In this document: piece after piece, positions 55,350 to 64,000 of the stretch
How the letters are laid out: every line of letters begins with the position of its first letter
Numbering within the stretch: the first letter of the stretch is position 1
NCBI GenBank assembly: GCA_930367215.1
Contig: OV884060.1
Coordinates: forward strand, 206,587,253-206,651,252
Reading direction: 5' to 3'
Origin: Pollenia angustigena
Lineage: Eukaryota > Arthropoda > Insecta > Diptera > Polleniidae
Length of the DNA: 64,000 nt
Translations under genes and position numbers: made by a program
Notes under the pieces: model-generated
Told to the model about the DNA's origin: nothing
Seen by the model: only the letters and a program-made list of their open reading frames with translations
Database searches by the model: none

Positions 55350-56374
55350 CACAGTAGGTAACACTATTTGACAGTTTTTTGGCCAAATGAATCTGACACC
55401 AATCTTTATGTAAAATTGTCCGGTGAATCCGAATATGGAGTCAGAATTGTCATTAGTAGTTTTTGAGATATTCCAAAATAACCGTTATTTTTTTATTTAA
55501 CAAATATGATGTGACTCAAATGCAAATATTTTCAAAAATTTTAAACGGATTATTTATTTCTTTCTTTTTAGTGAAAGGTTATAAAATTTCAAAAGTAACC
55601 ATCGTTTGTGAAGATGAGTTAATAAATGGCAGAGTTATAGTGGACAAAATTTCAAACTTCATTATAAATTTGATGATTATTTATCACTTACGACATTAGC
55701 CTATTTCAATACGTGCATTTTGTGCCCAATAGGATCCAGATCGGTGCAAAAATGACAAAGTTACAGAAGATTAATTGAATTTACCCACTATTCGATTTGT
55801 ATCAAATTAAAGAAAAACACAACAAATTAATATACAAAGCTAAATTTTTAGTAACAATAAATATTGAAAATTGCTTAAAACTATTAAATTTCTATGTGGG
55901 TTAATATACTAAATCTTCTGTAGCTTTGCCATTTTTGTACCAATCTATGTCTTGTTGAGCGCAAAATGTTTATATTAAAATAACCCAATGTCACATGCAA
56001 TAAAACATTAAATCATTGGTTTAAAAAAATAACTTGAAAAGAGCCAAATTGAACAAAATCATCAAATTTTTTAAGAAGTTTGAAATTTGCCCACTGTAAC
56101 TCTGTAATTTGTTGACTAAGCTTCACAAACGACCCACGGTTATTTTAGTAATTTTATTATCTTTGACTTAAAGAAAGAAATACATAATCCATTAACATTT
56201 TTTAAGATATTTGCATTTAAGTCACATCACCTTTTTTAAAACACAAATAACGGTTATTTTGGAATATCTCTAAAACTGTTCTGCTTTTGACAATTCTGAC
56301 TTCATATTCGGATTCAGCATACAATTTTACAGATTCATTTGGTCACGACTTTGTTGGAAATTTGTGACGCAGTG
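55350..56374. mobile_element. 1-kb palindromic element
   Basis: Arms of about 440 bp (55350-55790) and 475 bp (55898-56374) are reverse complements with moderate divergence, around a loop of about 107 bases. Paired blocks include CCAAATGAATCTG, GAATCCGAATATGRAGTCAG, AAAATAACCGTTATTT, AATGACAAAGTTACAGAAG. The right end GTGACGCAGTGTAATT resembles the right end of 15454-15841. It could fold into a long hairpin if transcribed. Confidence 0.85.
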
Positions 56375-56859
56375 TAATTTCGCCCGATATCTTGGCCAAA
56401 AATAATGTTTTGCACTAACAATAATAATGTTTTTGTTAATGATGTTCGATTAAGAATATATAAAAGCAAATAACCGCAGTTTTTACAAAAAGCTAATATC
56501 AGCTGATTTATATGCAGTCAAAGTTGACATTTGCCAGTAACGCGCACATTGCTGCATAAAAAGTGTAATTTTGATATAAATAAGAAACGTTTTTTTATCA
56601 GTTAATAAACAAAAAAAGGAGTAGAGACGGGATAGTTAGTAATTAAAAGAACCAAAATATTTTGGTGGGCATTATTGCTTATGTTAACAAAACGTGTAAA
56701 TCTAACTTAACCTCAAATAAATGACTTTTTCCGTAAATATAAAATTCGCATAAGCTTATAATAATGTTGGCCGTAGACTGCCGTGTCTTTCATTGATGAA
56801 AAGTGTTAACAACTTAGACATTAAACGTTGGGGAAAATATAAGAAATTATGTAGATGAT

Positions 56860-57584
56860 AAGCACTCGTGTATACTTATGTTTTTGGACTTCAGTAAGGC
56901 GTTTGACGCATTGGGCCACAATGTTATGATAAGGAAACTACATGAACAATTCAATTTTAGTAAATCGGCTTGCAGACTACTTTATTCATTTTTGAATCAG
57001 CGTAGTCAATATGTCGAACGAAATAGGAATATTTCAGACACTTAATATACATGCAGAGGAGTTCCGCAAGGTTCTATTATCAGCCCGCTTTTATTTATGA
57101 TGTACACGAATGCCATATTTTCTAATATTACGTTTTCAGAATGGTTTGTCTTCCATTTTTAATAAGAAAGAAAGTAGTTTTATCTCTGTGTATGCCTTTA
57201 TTTTTGGGTGGCATTGAATTTTACTCAGGAACATCACAAAACAATCTTAATAAGCTGAGGCTTTGCTTCCATAGAGTTGTAAGGTTTATTTTTGGACTTA
57301 GGCTTCGTGATCATGTATCCTCGTATAATAAAAAGTTATTAGGTTGTAATTTCAATGATTTTTGTATCGAAAAGGATTATGTTAATGTTTTATAAAATCA
57401 TTCTTTTTTAGCAACTCATCTGGAACAAATTCTTTAATTATGCCTGTTCATTCACCCCTTATAAAGAATATATCATTTGTAATACGCGTTACGCGATTAT
57501 GGAATTATATCATACCATATCGGGAAAGACGATTTTCAAACTCAGTGGCAAAATTTGAAAAAATTATATTAGAAAACTTTTAAG
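56860..57584 (+). pseudogene. Non-LTR reverse transcriptase relic with internal deletion
   Basis: One frame from about 56865 reads LMFLDFSKAFDALGHNVMIR (catalytic D in FLDFSKAFD), SKSACRLLYSFLNQRSQYVE, one stop (57041-57043), then CRGVPQGSIISPLLFMMYTN. The YADD block is missing: the reading jumps near 57140 to GGIEFYSGTSQNNLNKLRLC, FHRVVRFIFGLRLRDHVSSY, and after a stop to RVTRLWNYIIPYRERRFSNS, ending at the TAA at 57582-57584. It differs from both the jockey-like and RTE-like copies in the window. It lies within the hAT 55125-59910. Confidence 0.8.
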
Positions 57585-57730
57585 TAAATACGCTTATTTA
57601 CATTACATTACCAACCATAAGCTTAAAAATTTTTCACCATGTATAAATTATTATTATAAATGTACATTTTTATTCTTTGTATCTTTGTGGGGAGGGTTAG
57701 TTTAAGTTTATAAGTATGTACGTATAACTT

Positions 57731-58344
57731 CCTAGCAAAAACTTTACTTACAATCCTACTTTTAATGACTTCAAGAATTCATTACTTTGTAGCTTTATTC
57801 GCCACTTTTTGGATTATTAGTTATATATTAAATAATAACTTTATTATTATATCTTAAATATACAGAAAAATTTATATTTTCATTATGACAATACAAAATG
57901 TCATTATAGTCATTATAGTAAAAAAACATAGTTTTTTAATGCAAAAAATACACTGCCCCGGTAGACTAGCTGGTAGAGAGCTAGTCTATCAGCACCGAGG
58001 TTGCGGGATCAAATCCCGCCAGAGACAGAAAAAAAAAATAAAAAATAAAATAAAGTAAAATAGAATAGAATAAGAAAAAAAAAATAAAATAATTAAAAAA
58101 AAAAAATTAAAAAAAATAAAAAAAATTTTACTTTATTGACTTTGTGTAACTATATATTTTTATAAAAATTTTAAGTATAAAAAAAACATATTATTTCTTA
58201 GATTATAATAGGCTTAATTATAAAGGATTACTTTTGGGACATCTCGAACCAAAATAAGTACTTTTTCTAGTAGAAAAGTAAGTAGACGGCTCGTCAAATT
58301 CTCATTATTTTTCTGCTTATTTTGTAAGCAAAGTTTTTGCTGGG
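57731..58344. mobile_element. CCYAGCAAAAACTTTRCTTAC-type MITE, TT duplication
   Basis: CCTAGCAAAAACTTTACTTA and the mirror of CCCAGCAAAAACTTTGCTTA bound 614 bp, with TT on both sides (57729-57730, 58345-58346). TTTGTAGCTTTATTC and AAAGTAAGTAGACGG subterminal pieces relate it to 39075-40063. A tRNA-like SINE module is inserted inside it. Confidence 0.85.
57953..58028 (+). repeat. tRNA-like module of a SINE-like element, copy 2, with A-rich tail
   Basis: A-box-like TAGCTGGTAGAG lies in a 10-bp hairpin (TAGACTAGCT/AGCTAGTCTA); the B-box-like hairpin GCGGGATCAAATCCCGC follows. An A-rich tail runs from about 58028 to 58130. Copy 1 at 252-326 differs at several positions but keeps both hairpins. 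The upstream 80 bases are partly shared with copy 1. As in a retroposon the module precedes an A tail. Confidence 0.72.
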
Positions 58345-58378
58345 TTAACAATAAATATATTTTGAATTTTATGTGTAA

Positions 58379-59057
58379 CTAGCATACACCCGTTACTCTG
58401 TTAGCGTCTCCTTTTTCTTCGTGGACATATTTTTTTGCCAACGTTAATTTTTCTAGATTTAAACTTGTTTAAATTCTAGCATTTAACCCGCTACTTTAGT
58501 AGAACCAAAAAGCTAAAGAAAAATATCAAATTTCACGTATTTCCATTTTTGGGTACTTTTATTTTCCCCCATTAAAGTATCAAAAATTTCAGTATTGTCA
58601 ATGAATGGAGGAAAATGTTTTGTAAAAAAAAGTACCGAAAAAAGGACCAAATTATTATAAGTATTTTTTGATAAGTTTCGAATTTGGAATTAACATTGTT
58701 TCTATTTTTATTGGTTTAAAAGATTGCAAAAAAAGTACTAAAATTCAGATTGTACCCGTTTACTCCCTAATAGGGCCGAATTTTAAAAAAGTACCAGACA
58801 CCTGTCCGCTTATTTTTCTAAAGAACAACGATAAGCATAACCTTTTTTTTGGATCTCTTTTAGTTTTGGAGATATAAGGTTACCGAATTTTCCCGTTTTA
58901 TCCCCTAAACATTCAAATTTCAAAAAATTCCGTCTTAGTGGATCGATTTGAGGCGTGACCAATCGCTAGTTCAAATTTCAAGTTTCTAGGGTCAGCGGTT
59001 TGGGCTGGGCGATGATGAATGAGTCAGTCACACACGCAACTCTTTTATATATATAGA
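58379..59057 (-). mobile_element. Complete small non-autonomous Helitron (679 bp)
   Basis: On the minus strand it begins TCTATATATATAAAAGAGTT after A at 59058 and ends CGGGTGTATGCTAG followed by T (58378). The 3' hairpin is weak. Interior phrases are shared with 42480-43560. Noncoding. Confidence 0.8.
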
Positions 59058-59918
59058 TTGTATTGCCAAAATATTTTTGTGACAGAAATTGGCCCTAAGG
59101 GCTTGTTGTCACTTCTAAAAATAAATAATTAAAATAAATAAATAAAATAAATCTATTTTTTGTTATTTTACGTATCGGTTTTTCGCTTTATATCATTTTC
59201 TATCAGACAGCCTCAGCTTAAAATGTGCCGAACTTTCTAATGTTTGGATTTGTAAAAGAATAGTAAAAAAACAGATGATGTTTACAACTTTAGTATCAGT
59301 GAAATTTATTTAAATTATGTTTCATAACAAGATTTGGCTTCGTTAAAGCAAAAGGTACAAACTTTTTGTAAAAATTTATCTTTAAGGTGGCGTCATGGCT
59401 CACGGAAAAATAAACGACTATTTCAAGCAAAACCAAAACTGATATTGTCTGCATGGCTTATACGCCATTCAATAAAATATCATTTATTTTTTAAATTGAT
59501 ACAATTTTCCAGTCAAAAATAATTATTTGTGGCATGAACTGGAGCAAATTTGTTAACTAGAAATTTCAGAACGTAAAGGATAGAACATTGTGATCGCTAT
59601 TTTTTACACCAAGTATCAATTTTCTTTTTCAAAACACGATTTTCTTTGAGAAAACAAAATGTTATAAGACGTCCAGAACAACAATTTATGATCACTTATT
59701 ATTAACATACATCAGGAAACGACAATGACATTATTTTATATAAAAACATTTTAATTTTAAAAATTATAAATTGATAAATAAAATAAAAGTTTAAAATTTT
59801 TCTCTAAATTTTTTTATAAACTTAAAAATTGAGGAAAAATATTGGGGATTTATGTATTAAAGTGGGGATTGGGATTGGGGATATAAGCTTAAAGTTATCT
59901 GGCAGCACTGTTTATGTG

Positions 59919-60425
59919 TAAAAGCTCATGTTTTAAATCTGAAAGTAAATAACAGAGATCACATTAATAAAAGCTTTTGGAAACTTTTACTCATGTTAAG
60001 TTAGTAAGTGGAAAGCTTTTATGTTTTAAATTTGTTATTTTATGTCTGATTTTGTTGCCAGATTCACATTATTTCTTTATAATATAAAATTAGCTTCCAA
60101 ATTTCTCGTGTTTTTTTGGCACTACCGTCTAGAAGTTTTCAGTTATTTTTTCGGATTTTTGTGCTTGGGAAAACAGTCATGACTTAAAAGTTTTTATTGC
60201 GGGGGTGTAGAATGGCCTATTTACCTTGCATGCCTTTTACACCTTCCATAAGAACAAATAATATGAATACTGTAGGCAATAGATATATTTTATGAGAAAT
60301 AGATGGAAAATGACAGACCGACCATATAAAACGCTACATTATTTATGAAAGCAGTATGATATTTAATCTACAAACAAGACAAAACATGTGCTAGAACAGC
60401 ACAATAGAAAATAATAATACCATGG
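59919..60425. other. AT-rich stretch, nothing recognised
   Basis: No coding segment or paired ends were recognised. Confidence 0.5.
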
Positions 60426-60429
60426 CAGC

Positions 60430-60970
60430 TAAGGCCATGATGGCTTTATCTCTCATTTAATAGAGAGATAAAGCCTTTTTTGTTTTTTTTAATTTGAATG
60501 GGAGATAAAGCCATCATGACCTTACCTCACATTAGCAGTATTAGAAAATGGCTTTATCTCTCATTTCAGTTCCGGAGATACTAAAGTTATGTATTGAAAT
60601 CTGGCTTCGCATACTAAAGTTTTTCTGCGTGGCGGCCTGCTTAGGGGTTTTTTCCTCCAGTAGGACGCGGCAGGTGGCTTCTTTGAATAAAGTTTTCCTG
60701 CGTGCGTCACAAGAATAAAAAAAATGTTTTTCAATGATAACTAAGGATTTTCCGTTTTACAGAATGTTTACACCGTACACAACAATTTCTGAAAAATATT
60801 GCTTTTCTCTTATTTGCGAAAAAAAAATATGGCTATATCTCTCATTTCGCAAAATTTTAAATATGACCTTACCTCTCAATGATTGGGCAATAAGGCCAAT
60901 ATGGCTTTATCTCCCATTCAATTGAGCAATAAAGCCATCATGGCCTTATCTCACATGGTTTTAAAGCTCA
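60430..60970. mobile_element. Fold-back-like element 3 (phrase GAGATAAAGCCATCATGG)
   Basis: TAAGGCCATGATGGCTTTAT near 60439 mirrors ATAAAGCCATCATGGCCTTA near 60930. At least eight variants of ATGGCTTTATCTCTCATT in both orientations lie between. A diverged core (CTGGCTTCGCATACTAAAG, TTTCTGCGTGGCGGCC at 60600-60640) corresponds to that of elements 1 and 2. The outer limits are uncertain. Confidence 0.65.
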
Positions 60971-60995
60971 CCCCCCCCCCCCCCCCCCCCCCCCC
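60971..60995. repeat. Poly-C tract
   Basis: An uninterrupted run of about 25 C, adjacent to fold-back element 3. Confidence 0.95.
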
Positions 60996-61445
60996 TAAAT
61001 TAATTGGCCAAGTTAGGTGATTTTTGATAAAACAATCTTCCAAATGCTAATAGGGGGTACACATATGAATTGATAAATAAAATACATATCGTCAGCTCAT
61101 TACTGGTTTGACCGACCATTTTTAAAAAAAATGAGTTAGGTATGAGGAATATATTTTTTTAATACCCTCTTTCTAAATCAAAAACCTGTTTCGCGAAAAT
61201 TTTTATGGTTTCTGAGATATAAAGCATTAATTTTGCTGCATATCAACTGTTTCAAAATTTTTTAAGTACTGTTTTGCTCTACAAGCCATTGTTTGGCGAT
61301 TGCAGCAAATTCTTCATACAAAAACGTACAAAATAAATTTTACTGTTGCTTTGCTGCATTGCCGTAAGAAAGAATATAGTTAAAGCAGAAGCAAAATAAA
61401 ATGACAACAAGAAAATTAATTTGTGAAAAATAGTTTTATAAAATA

Positions 61446-62514
61446 ATGGACCCAACCAAGTGTAAGGTTTGTTATTATATGCAAAGTGTTTTTAGCCTAC
61501 CTAGAGGAAATGCTTCAACATTTAACTACAAACGAAAATTTAATATGTACAATCTTACAGCAACCATTATTATGCCAAATATACCAACTTTTACTTATTG
61601 TGCCTTGTGGAAGGAAGCTCATAGCGGTCGGAGTGGTAACGATATTGCTAGTGCTTTACATAGCGTTTACATTTGCCAGTACTGCCAAAACAGTAGCAAT
61701 TCATTCAAACTTTTTCACTAATACATAAACACTTTTACAGCTATTTTGTTTTTAAATTGTTTTGCCAACTAATATGTATATGCTTACTGTCTTGCCAGTA
61801 CTGGCAAATGTAAACGCTGTGTTAATTAAAATTTTAAATGAATTAATAAAAGATAATCCACTAATTAAAACTTTGACATTATGGAGCGATTCTTGCGTAC
61901 CTCAAAATAAAAATCAAATTAACAAAATAATATTGAAGCCGTAATACAAAAGTCTTCAGAACCAGAACATTCTTTAATTCAAGAAGTGGACTTTGTCCAT
62001 GGTGTTATTGACCGGTACTTAAATAATATTGAAATTCATAGTCCTCATTCATTTACTAAATTTGCTTAAAACAATGCCAAATAATAAAACAAAAGCATTT
62101 CCATTGCTTCCGGAAAATTTTCGCACATACTCGTTGGAAGCAAATAAAATGGACTTTCGAAAAATCCCTTTTGCTTAAATTAAAGTACTTCTATACAGTT
62201 AAAATAATGATTTATGTATATATTATAAAACTTCTACCAGAGAGGAAAAATATAAAAATGCAATTTTGGTTAAGTCTGCATTAAAAAATTGTTTGAAAAC
62301 TCCTGAGAATTTGATGACGAATGTTGTGAAAATATCGAAACCATCTTTTATTTCCAGCGATCAAAATAGAGACATAAAAGACTTGCTTATATTTCTTCCA
62401 CGTGTTGATAAAGCTTATTATAAAAATTTACTCAATATTAACAGCCTGTTCAACGATATCGAACGTGAACGTCCGCATAGAAAATTACATTTAAAACATT
62501 TAACATTTATTTAA
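61446..62514 (+). pseudogene. Transposase-like protein of unassigned family, broken
   Basis: The first frame (61446-61662) reads KCKVCYYMQSVFSLPRGNAS, FNMYNLTATIIMPNI, YCALWKEAHSGRSGNDIASA. After the nested MITE: LNELIKDNPLIKTLTLWSDS then CVPQNKNQ, IQEVDFVHGVIDRYLNNIEI (another frame), and 62266-62514 with RDIKDLLIFLPRVDKAYYKN. I recognise the general arrangement (a DDE/RNase H-like pattern with LWSDSC and a GRSGNDIASAL block) from uncharacterised insect transposon proteins, but I cannot name the superfamily. At least two frameshifts and several stops. The N terminus is missing; MDPTK may be an artefact. The location between ATATCGT ends suggests it is that element's transposase. Confidence 0.6.
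61663..61817. mobile_element. Small MITE interrupting the transposase-like gene
   Basis: GCGTTTACATTTGCCAGTAC and the mirror GTACTGGCAAATGTAAACGC bound 155 bp. Protein homology stops and resumes precisely at its edges (HS before, LIKILNEL after), showing it is an insertion. Confidence 0.78.
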
Positions 62515-62938
62515 GTTGTTTAATTTGTGGCTTTTTATGTAACTTTTCATAACAGTAGAACTGTTTTTTCTGTTTTTGTAAAGTAAAATCAAATAAAAAA
62601 ACTATAAAAAAAAAATCATCTCAATAACAAGTTACCCAATACACAGCAATAAGTATACGTATGCAGCACAAAACGCCACTTTTTTAATTTTTTTTTTTTA
62701 GAAAAGTGGTATATGCGGCATAAAACAATATTTTTCATTTTCAAAAAAATACTATTAAATTCTAACTTTATTCATGAAAGTGCGCAAAAATTTACATTTT
62801 TCTTCAAAACATATACCGGAAGCAGTGGTAAAAATATAAAAAAATTCTATCGGGTACATTTTGAGAAATCTTCTTTGTCGTTTTTCTCCACTCCGACTTT
62901 TTGGCATATGCGCCAAACCAATTCTGAGCTGACGATAT

Positions 62939-63205
62939 AATGAAATTAAAAAGGTTGAAAAAGTATATAGAGTATTTGTAAAAATGCTTTTTTATTAAAA
63001 AAAAAATAGTAAATTTACCTTATAATTATGTTCTTGTACAAAATTTTACTTAGATAATTTTTCTAAAATAAAAATATAAACTAACTTTGCTATCATTGGT
63101 AAATTTTCAAAGTTTCTTTGTAATTTAAACAAAATTATTAGATACTTTTTCGAACATAGAAATCACCTAAGTTAAACGTTTTATTACCTAAGAAACTTAG
63201 ATACT
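62939..63205. other. AT-rich stretch, nothing recognised
   Basis: No recognisable coding or repeat structure. Confidence 0.5.
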
Positions 63206-64000
63206 GCCGGCGGTGCGCAAAATGACCCCAGGAAATATGGCCCCAAAAGGAAAATGAAAAACGGCCCCAAAATTTTACATGAGACACAACAACACGCAAT
63301 TTTGGCGCATTTTTTTGTTTTTTTTGGGGTTATTTTTCATTTTTTCGTTAGGGTGTTTTTGCATTTTAAGTGGAATGAAAAATGACCCCAATCTCAAGGA
63401 ATGAAAAATGGCCCCAAATAAAATCAAAATTTTTACTTTGGGGCTATTTTTCATCTACTAATAAAAAATTCAAGTTTAAAGAAATGAAAAATCACCCCAA
63501 ACATTTTTACACAAATTTTATAAAATTCTATGTAAAAGTTTCTAGGGATAACATAAAAAACCCGAATTCTTATACCAAAGTAGAGAAGATCCTTGCCGGT
63601 TATGCAGAGATGCTTTAGTTAGCGAAGCCGATGTTTGTTATACCATAGAGGTAAAAATCCAGGGCTGTGGAGTCGGAGTAGGAGTCGGAGTTGAAGAGTC
63701 GGAGTTAAGGTTTTTGTGCCGGAGTCGGAGTCGTAGTACCCACAAAAACTCACGACTCCGACTCCATACATTTTTCGGCATAAAAAATTTAAATTTTTTT
63801 TAGTATTTTCCAAACTAAAAATTCTTCGAAATTGGCGATGCAATATTTTTAAGATCAATTTGAATAAGTAGATTTTAATTTATTTTATGAGAGTTAGTTC
63901 ATTCAAGTAGTACATATACTTAAATAGTATAAAAGTTTGTAAAAATTTATATTATTTTGGTATATTATTTGTAAGTGCGGACAAGAGTCTAAATCTAATG
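63206..64000. mobile_element. Fold-back-like element 4 (phrase GAAAAATGACCCCA), partial
   Basis: Begins GCCGGCGGTGCGCAAAATGA and continues with ATGAAAAATGRCCCCAAA variants in both orientations. The core unit is present in reverse at about 63593-63650 (GATGCTTTAGTTAGCGAAGC, TTGTTATACCATAGAGG). Interrupted at 63660 by another element; the right end lies beyond the window. Confidence 0.75.
63660..63860 (+). mobile_element. CAGGGCTGTGGAGTCG repeat, copy 2
   Basis: Same start and order as 4032-4230: CAGGGCTGTGGAGTCGGAG, repeated CGGAGT phrases, then TTTTTCGGCATAAAAAATTT and CTTCGAAATTGGCGATGC. It breaks the core unit of fold-back element 4, so it inserted later. The remainder is cut by the window edge or undetermined. 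Confidence 0.6.

Larger units (their letters stand above)
55125..59910. mobile_element. hAT-like element with CAGTGYTGCCAGA ends, near-exact 8-bp TSD
   Basis: CAGTGTTGCCAGAGA and (reverse complement) CAGTGCTGCCAGATA; flanks TTTATGAG (55117-55124) and TTTATGTG (59911-59918), 7 of 8 identical. No transposase of its own was recognised; it is filled with 55350-56374, 56860-57584, 57731-58344 and 58379-59057. Confidence 0.78.
61086..62938 (+). mobile_element. DNA transposon with ATATCGTCAGCTCA ends and a transposase-like gene
   Basis: Left ATATCGTCAGCTCATTACTG followed by GTTTG; right (reverse complement) ATATCGTCAGCTCAGAATTG followed by GTTTG. The TSD was not determined. It encloses a broken gene (61446-62514) in plus orientation. 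The ends resemble the MITEs at 2348, 33191 and 41684. Length about 1.85 kb, including a nested MITE of about 155 bp. Confidence 0.72.

Noticed and set aside
57953..58028. Functional tRNA gene
   Set aside because: Acceptor ends do not pair, the anticodon arm is not cloverleaf-like, the B box is imperfect and an A-rich tail follows; a SINE-like module fits better.

Overview
The window looks like nuclear DNA of an insect, most likely a fly (Diptera). It is very AT-rich and holds jockey-like and RTE-like non-LTR retrotransposons, mariner/IS630-like, pogo-like and hAT transposons, Helitrons ending in CTAG, and tRNA-derived short elements. No host protein-coding gene, canonical tRNA, rRNA, CRISPR array or bacterial operon was recognised. 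Nearly everything that can be named is transposable-element DNA, and every protein-coding relic is truncated, frameshifted or interrupted by a stop. The species cannot be determined from what is here.

Layout. 1-7.9 kb: a tRNA-like short element on the minus strand, several MITEs, an IS630/mariner-like transposase fragment split by a minus-strand Helitron piece, and a perfect-arm palindrome. 7.9-10.8 kb: a full-length but dead hAT (7936-10777) with an exact 8-bp target-site duplication (TSD). 11.4-13 kb: a jockey-like reverse transcriptase with catalytic FADD, open reading frame intact but 5'-truncated. 13.5-15.1 kb: a mariner-like element with both ends and a MITE inserted. 15.4-18.9 kb: a palindromic MITE, a complete non-autonomous Helitron, and a dead mariner. 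20.6-24.2 kb: a large fold-back-like element with an 8-bp TSD, itself carrying a Helitron with a nearly open Pif1-type helicase C-terminal half. 24.2-29.5 kb: MITEs, a dispersed element with a hammerhead-ribozyme-like motif, and a 2.65-kb hAT filled with younger MITEs.

31-42.5 kb is the most layered part. An outer hAT-like element (31017-39058) has three direct insertions, two of which carry further elements. Its right-hand TSD was split by a Helitron (39061-40303), which took a CCCAG-ended MITE, then a TACACAG-ended MITE, then a second hammerhead-like element. A young-looking relative at 47707-48246 preserves the empty sites and lets three insertions be read to the base. 40.5-42.5 kb repeats the pattern: a hAT MITE with an 8-bp TSD split by a CCCAG-ended element.

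44-46.4 kb: a jockey pseudogene split by an RTE-like retrotransposon, which is split by a MITE. 51-52.6 kb: a PIF/Harbinger-like MITE split by a second fold-back element. 53-54.2 kb: a non-LTR 3' end and a pogo/Tigger deletion derivative retaining its helix-turn-helix. 55.1-59.9 kb: another hAT holding a 1-kb palindrome, a reverse transcriptase relic, a CCCAG MITE with a tRNA-like module inside, and a complete small Helitron. 60.4 kb to the end: two more members of the fold-back family and a transposon with ATATCGT termini and an unfamiliar transposase-like gene.

The nested pieces form a relative history of insertions. The observations most worth follow-up are the hammerhead-like motifs, the fold-back family whose terminal repeat phrases differ while its core is shared, and the ATATCGT-ended transposon that may be the source of three MITEs elsewhere in the window.
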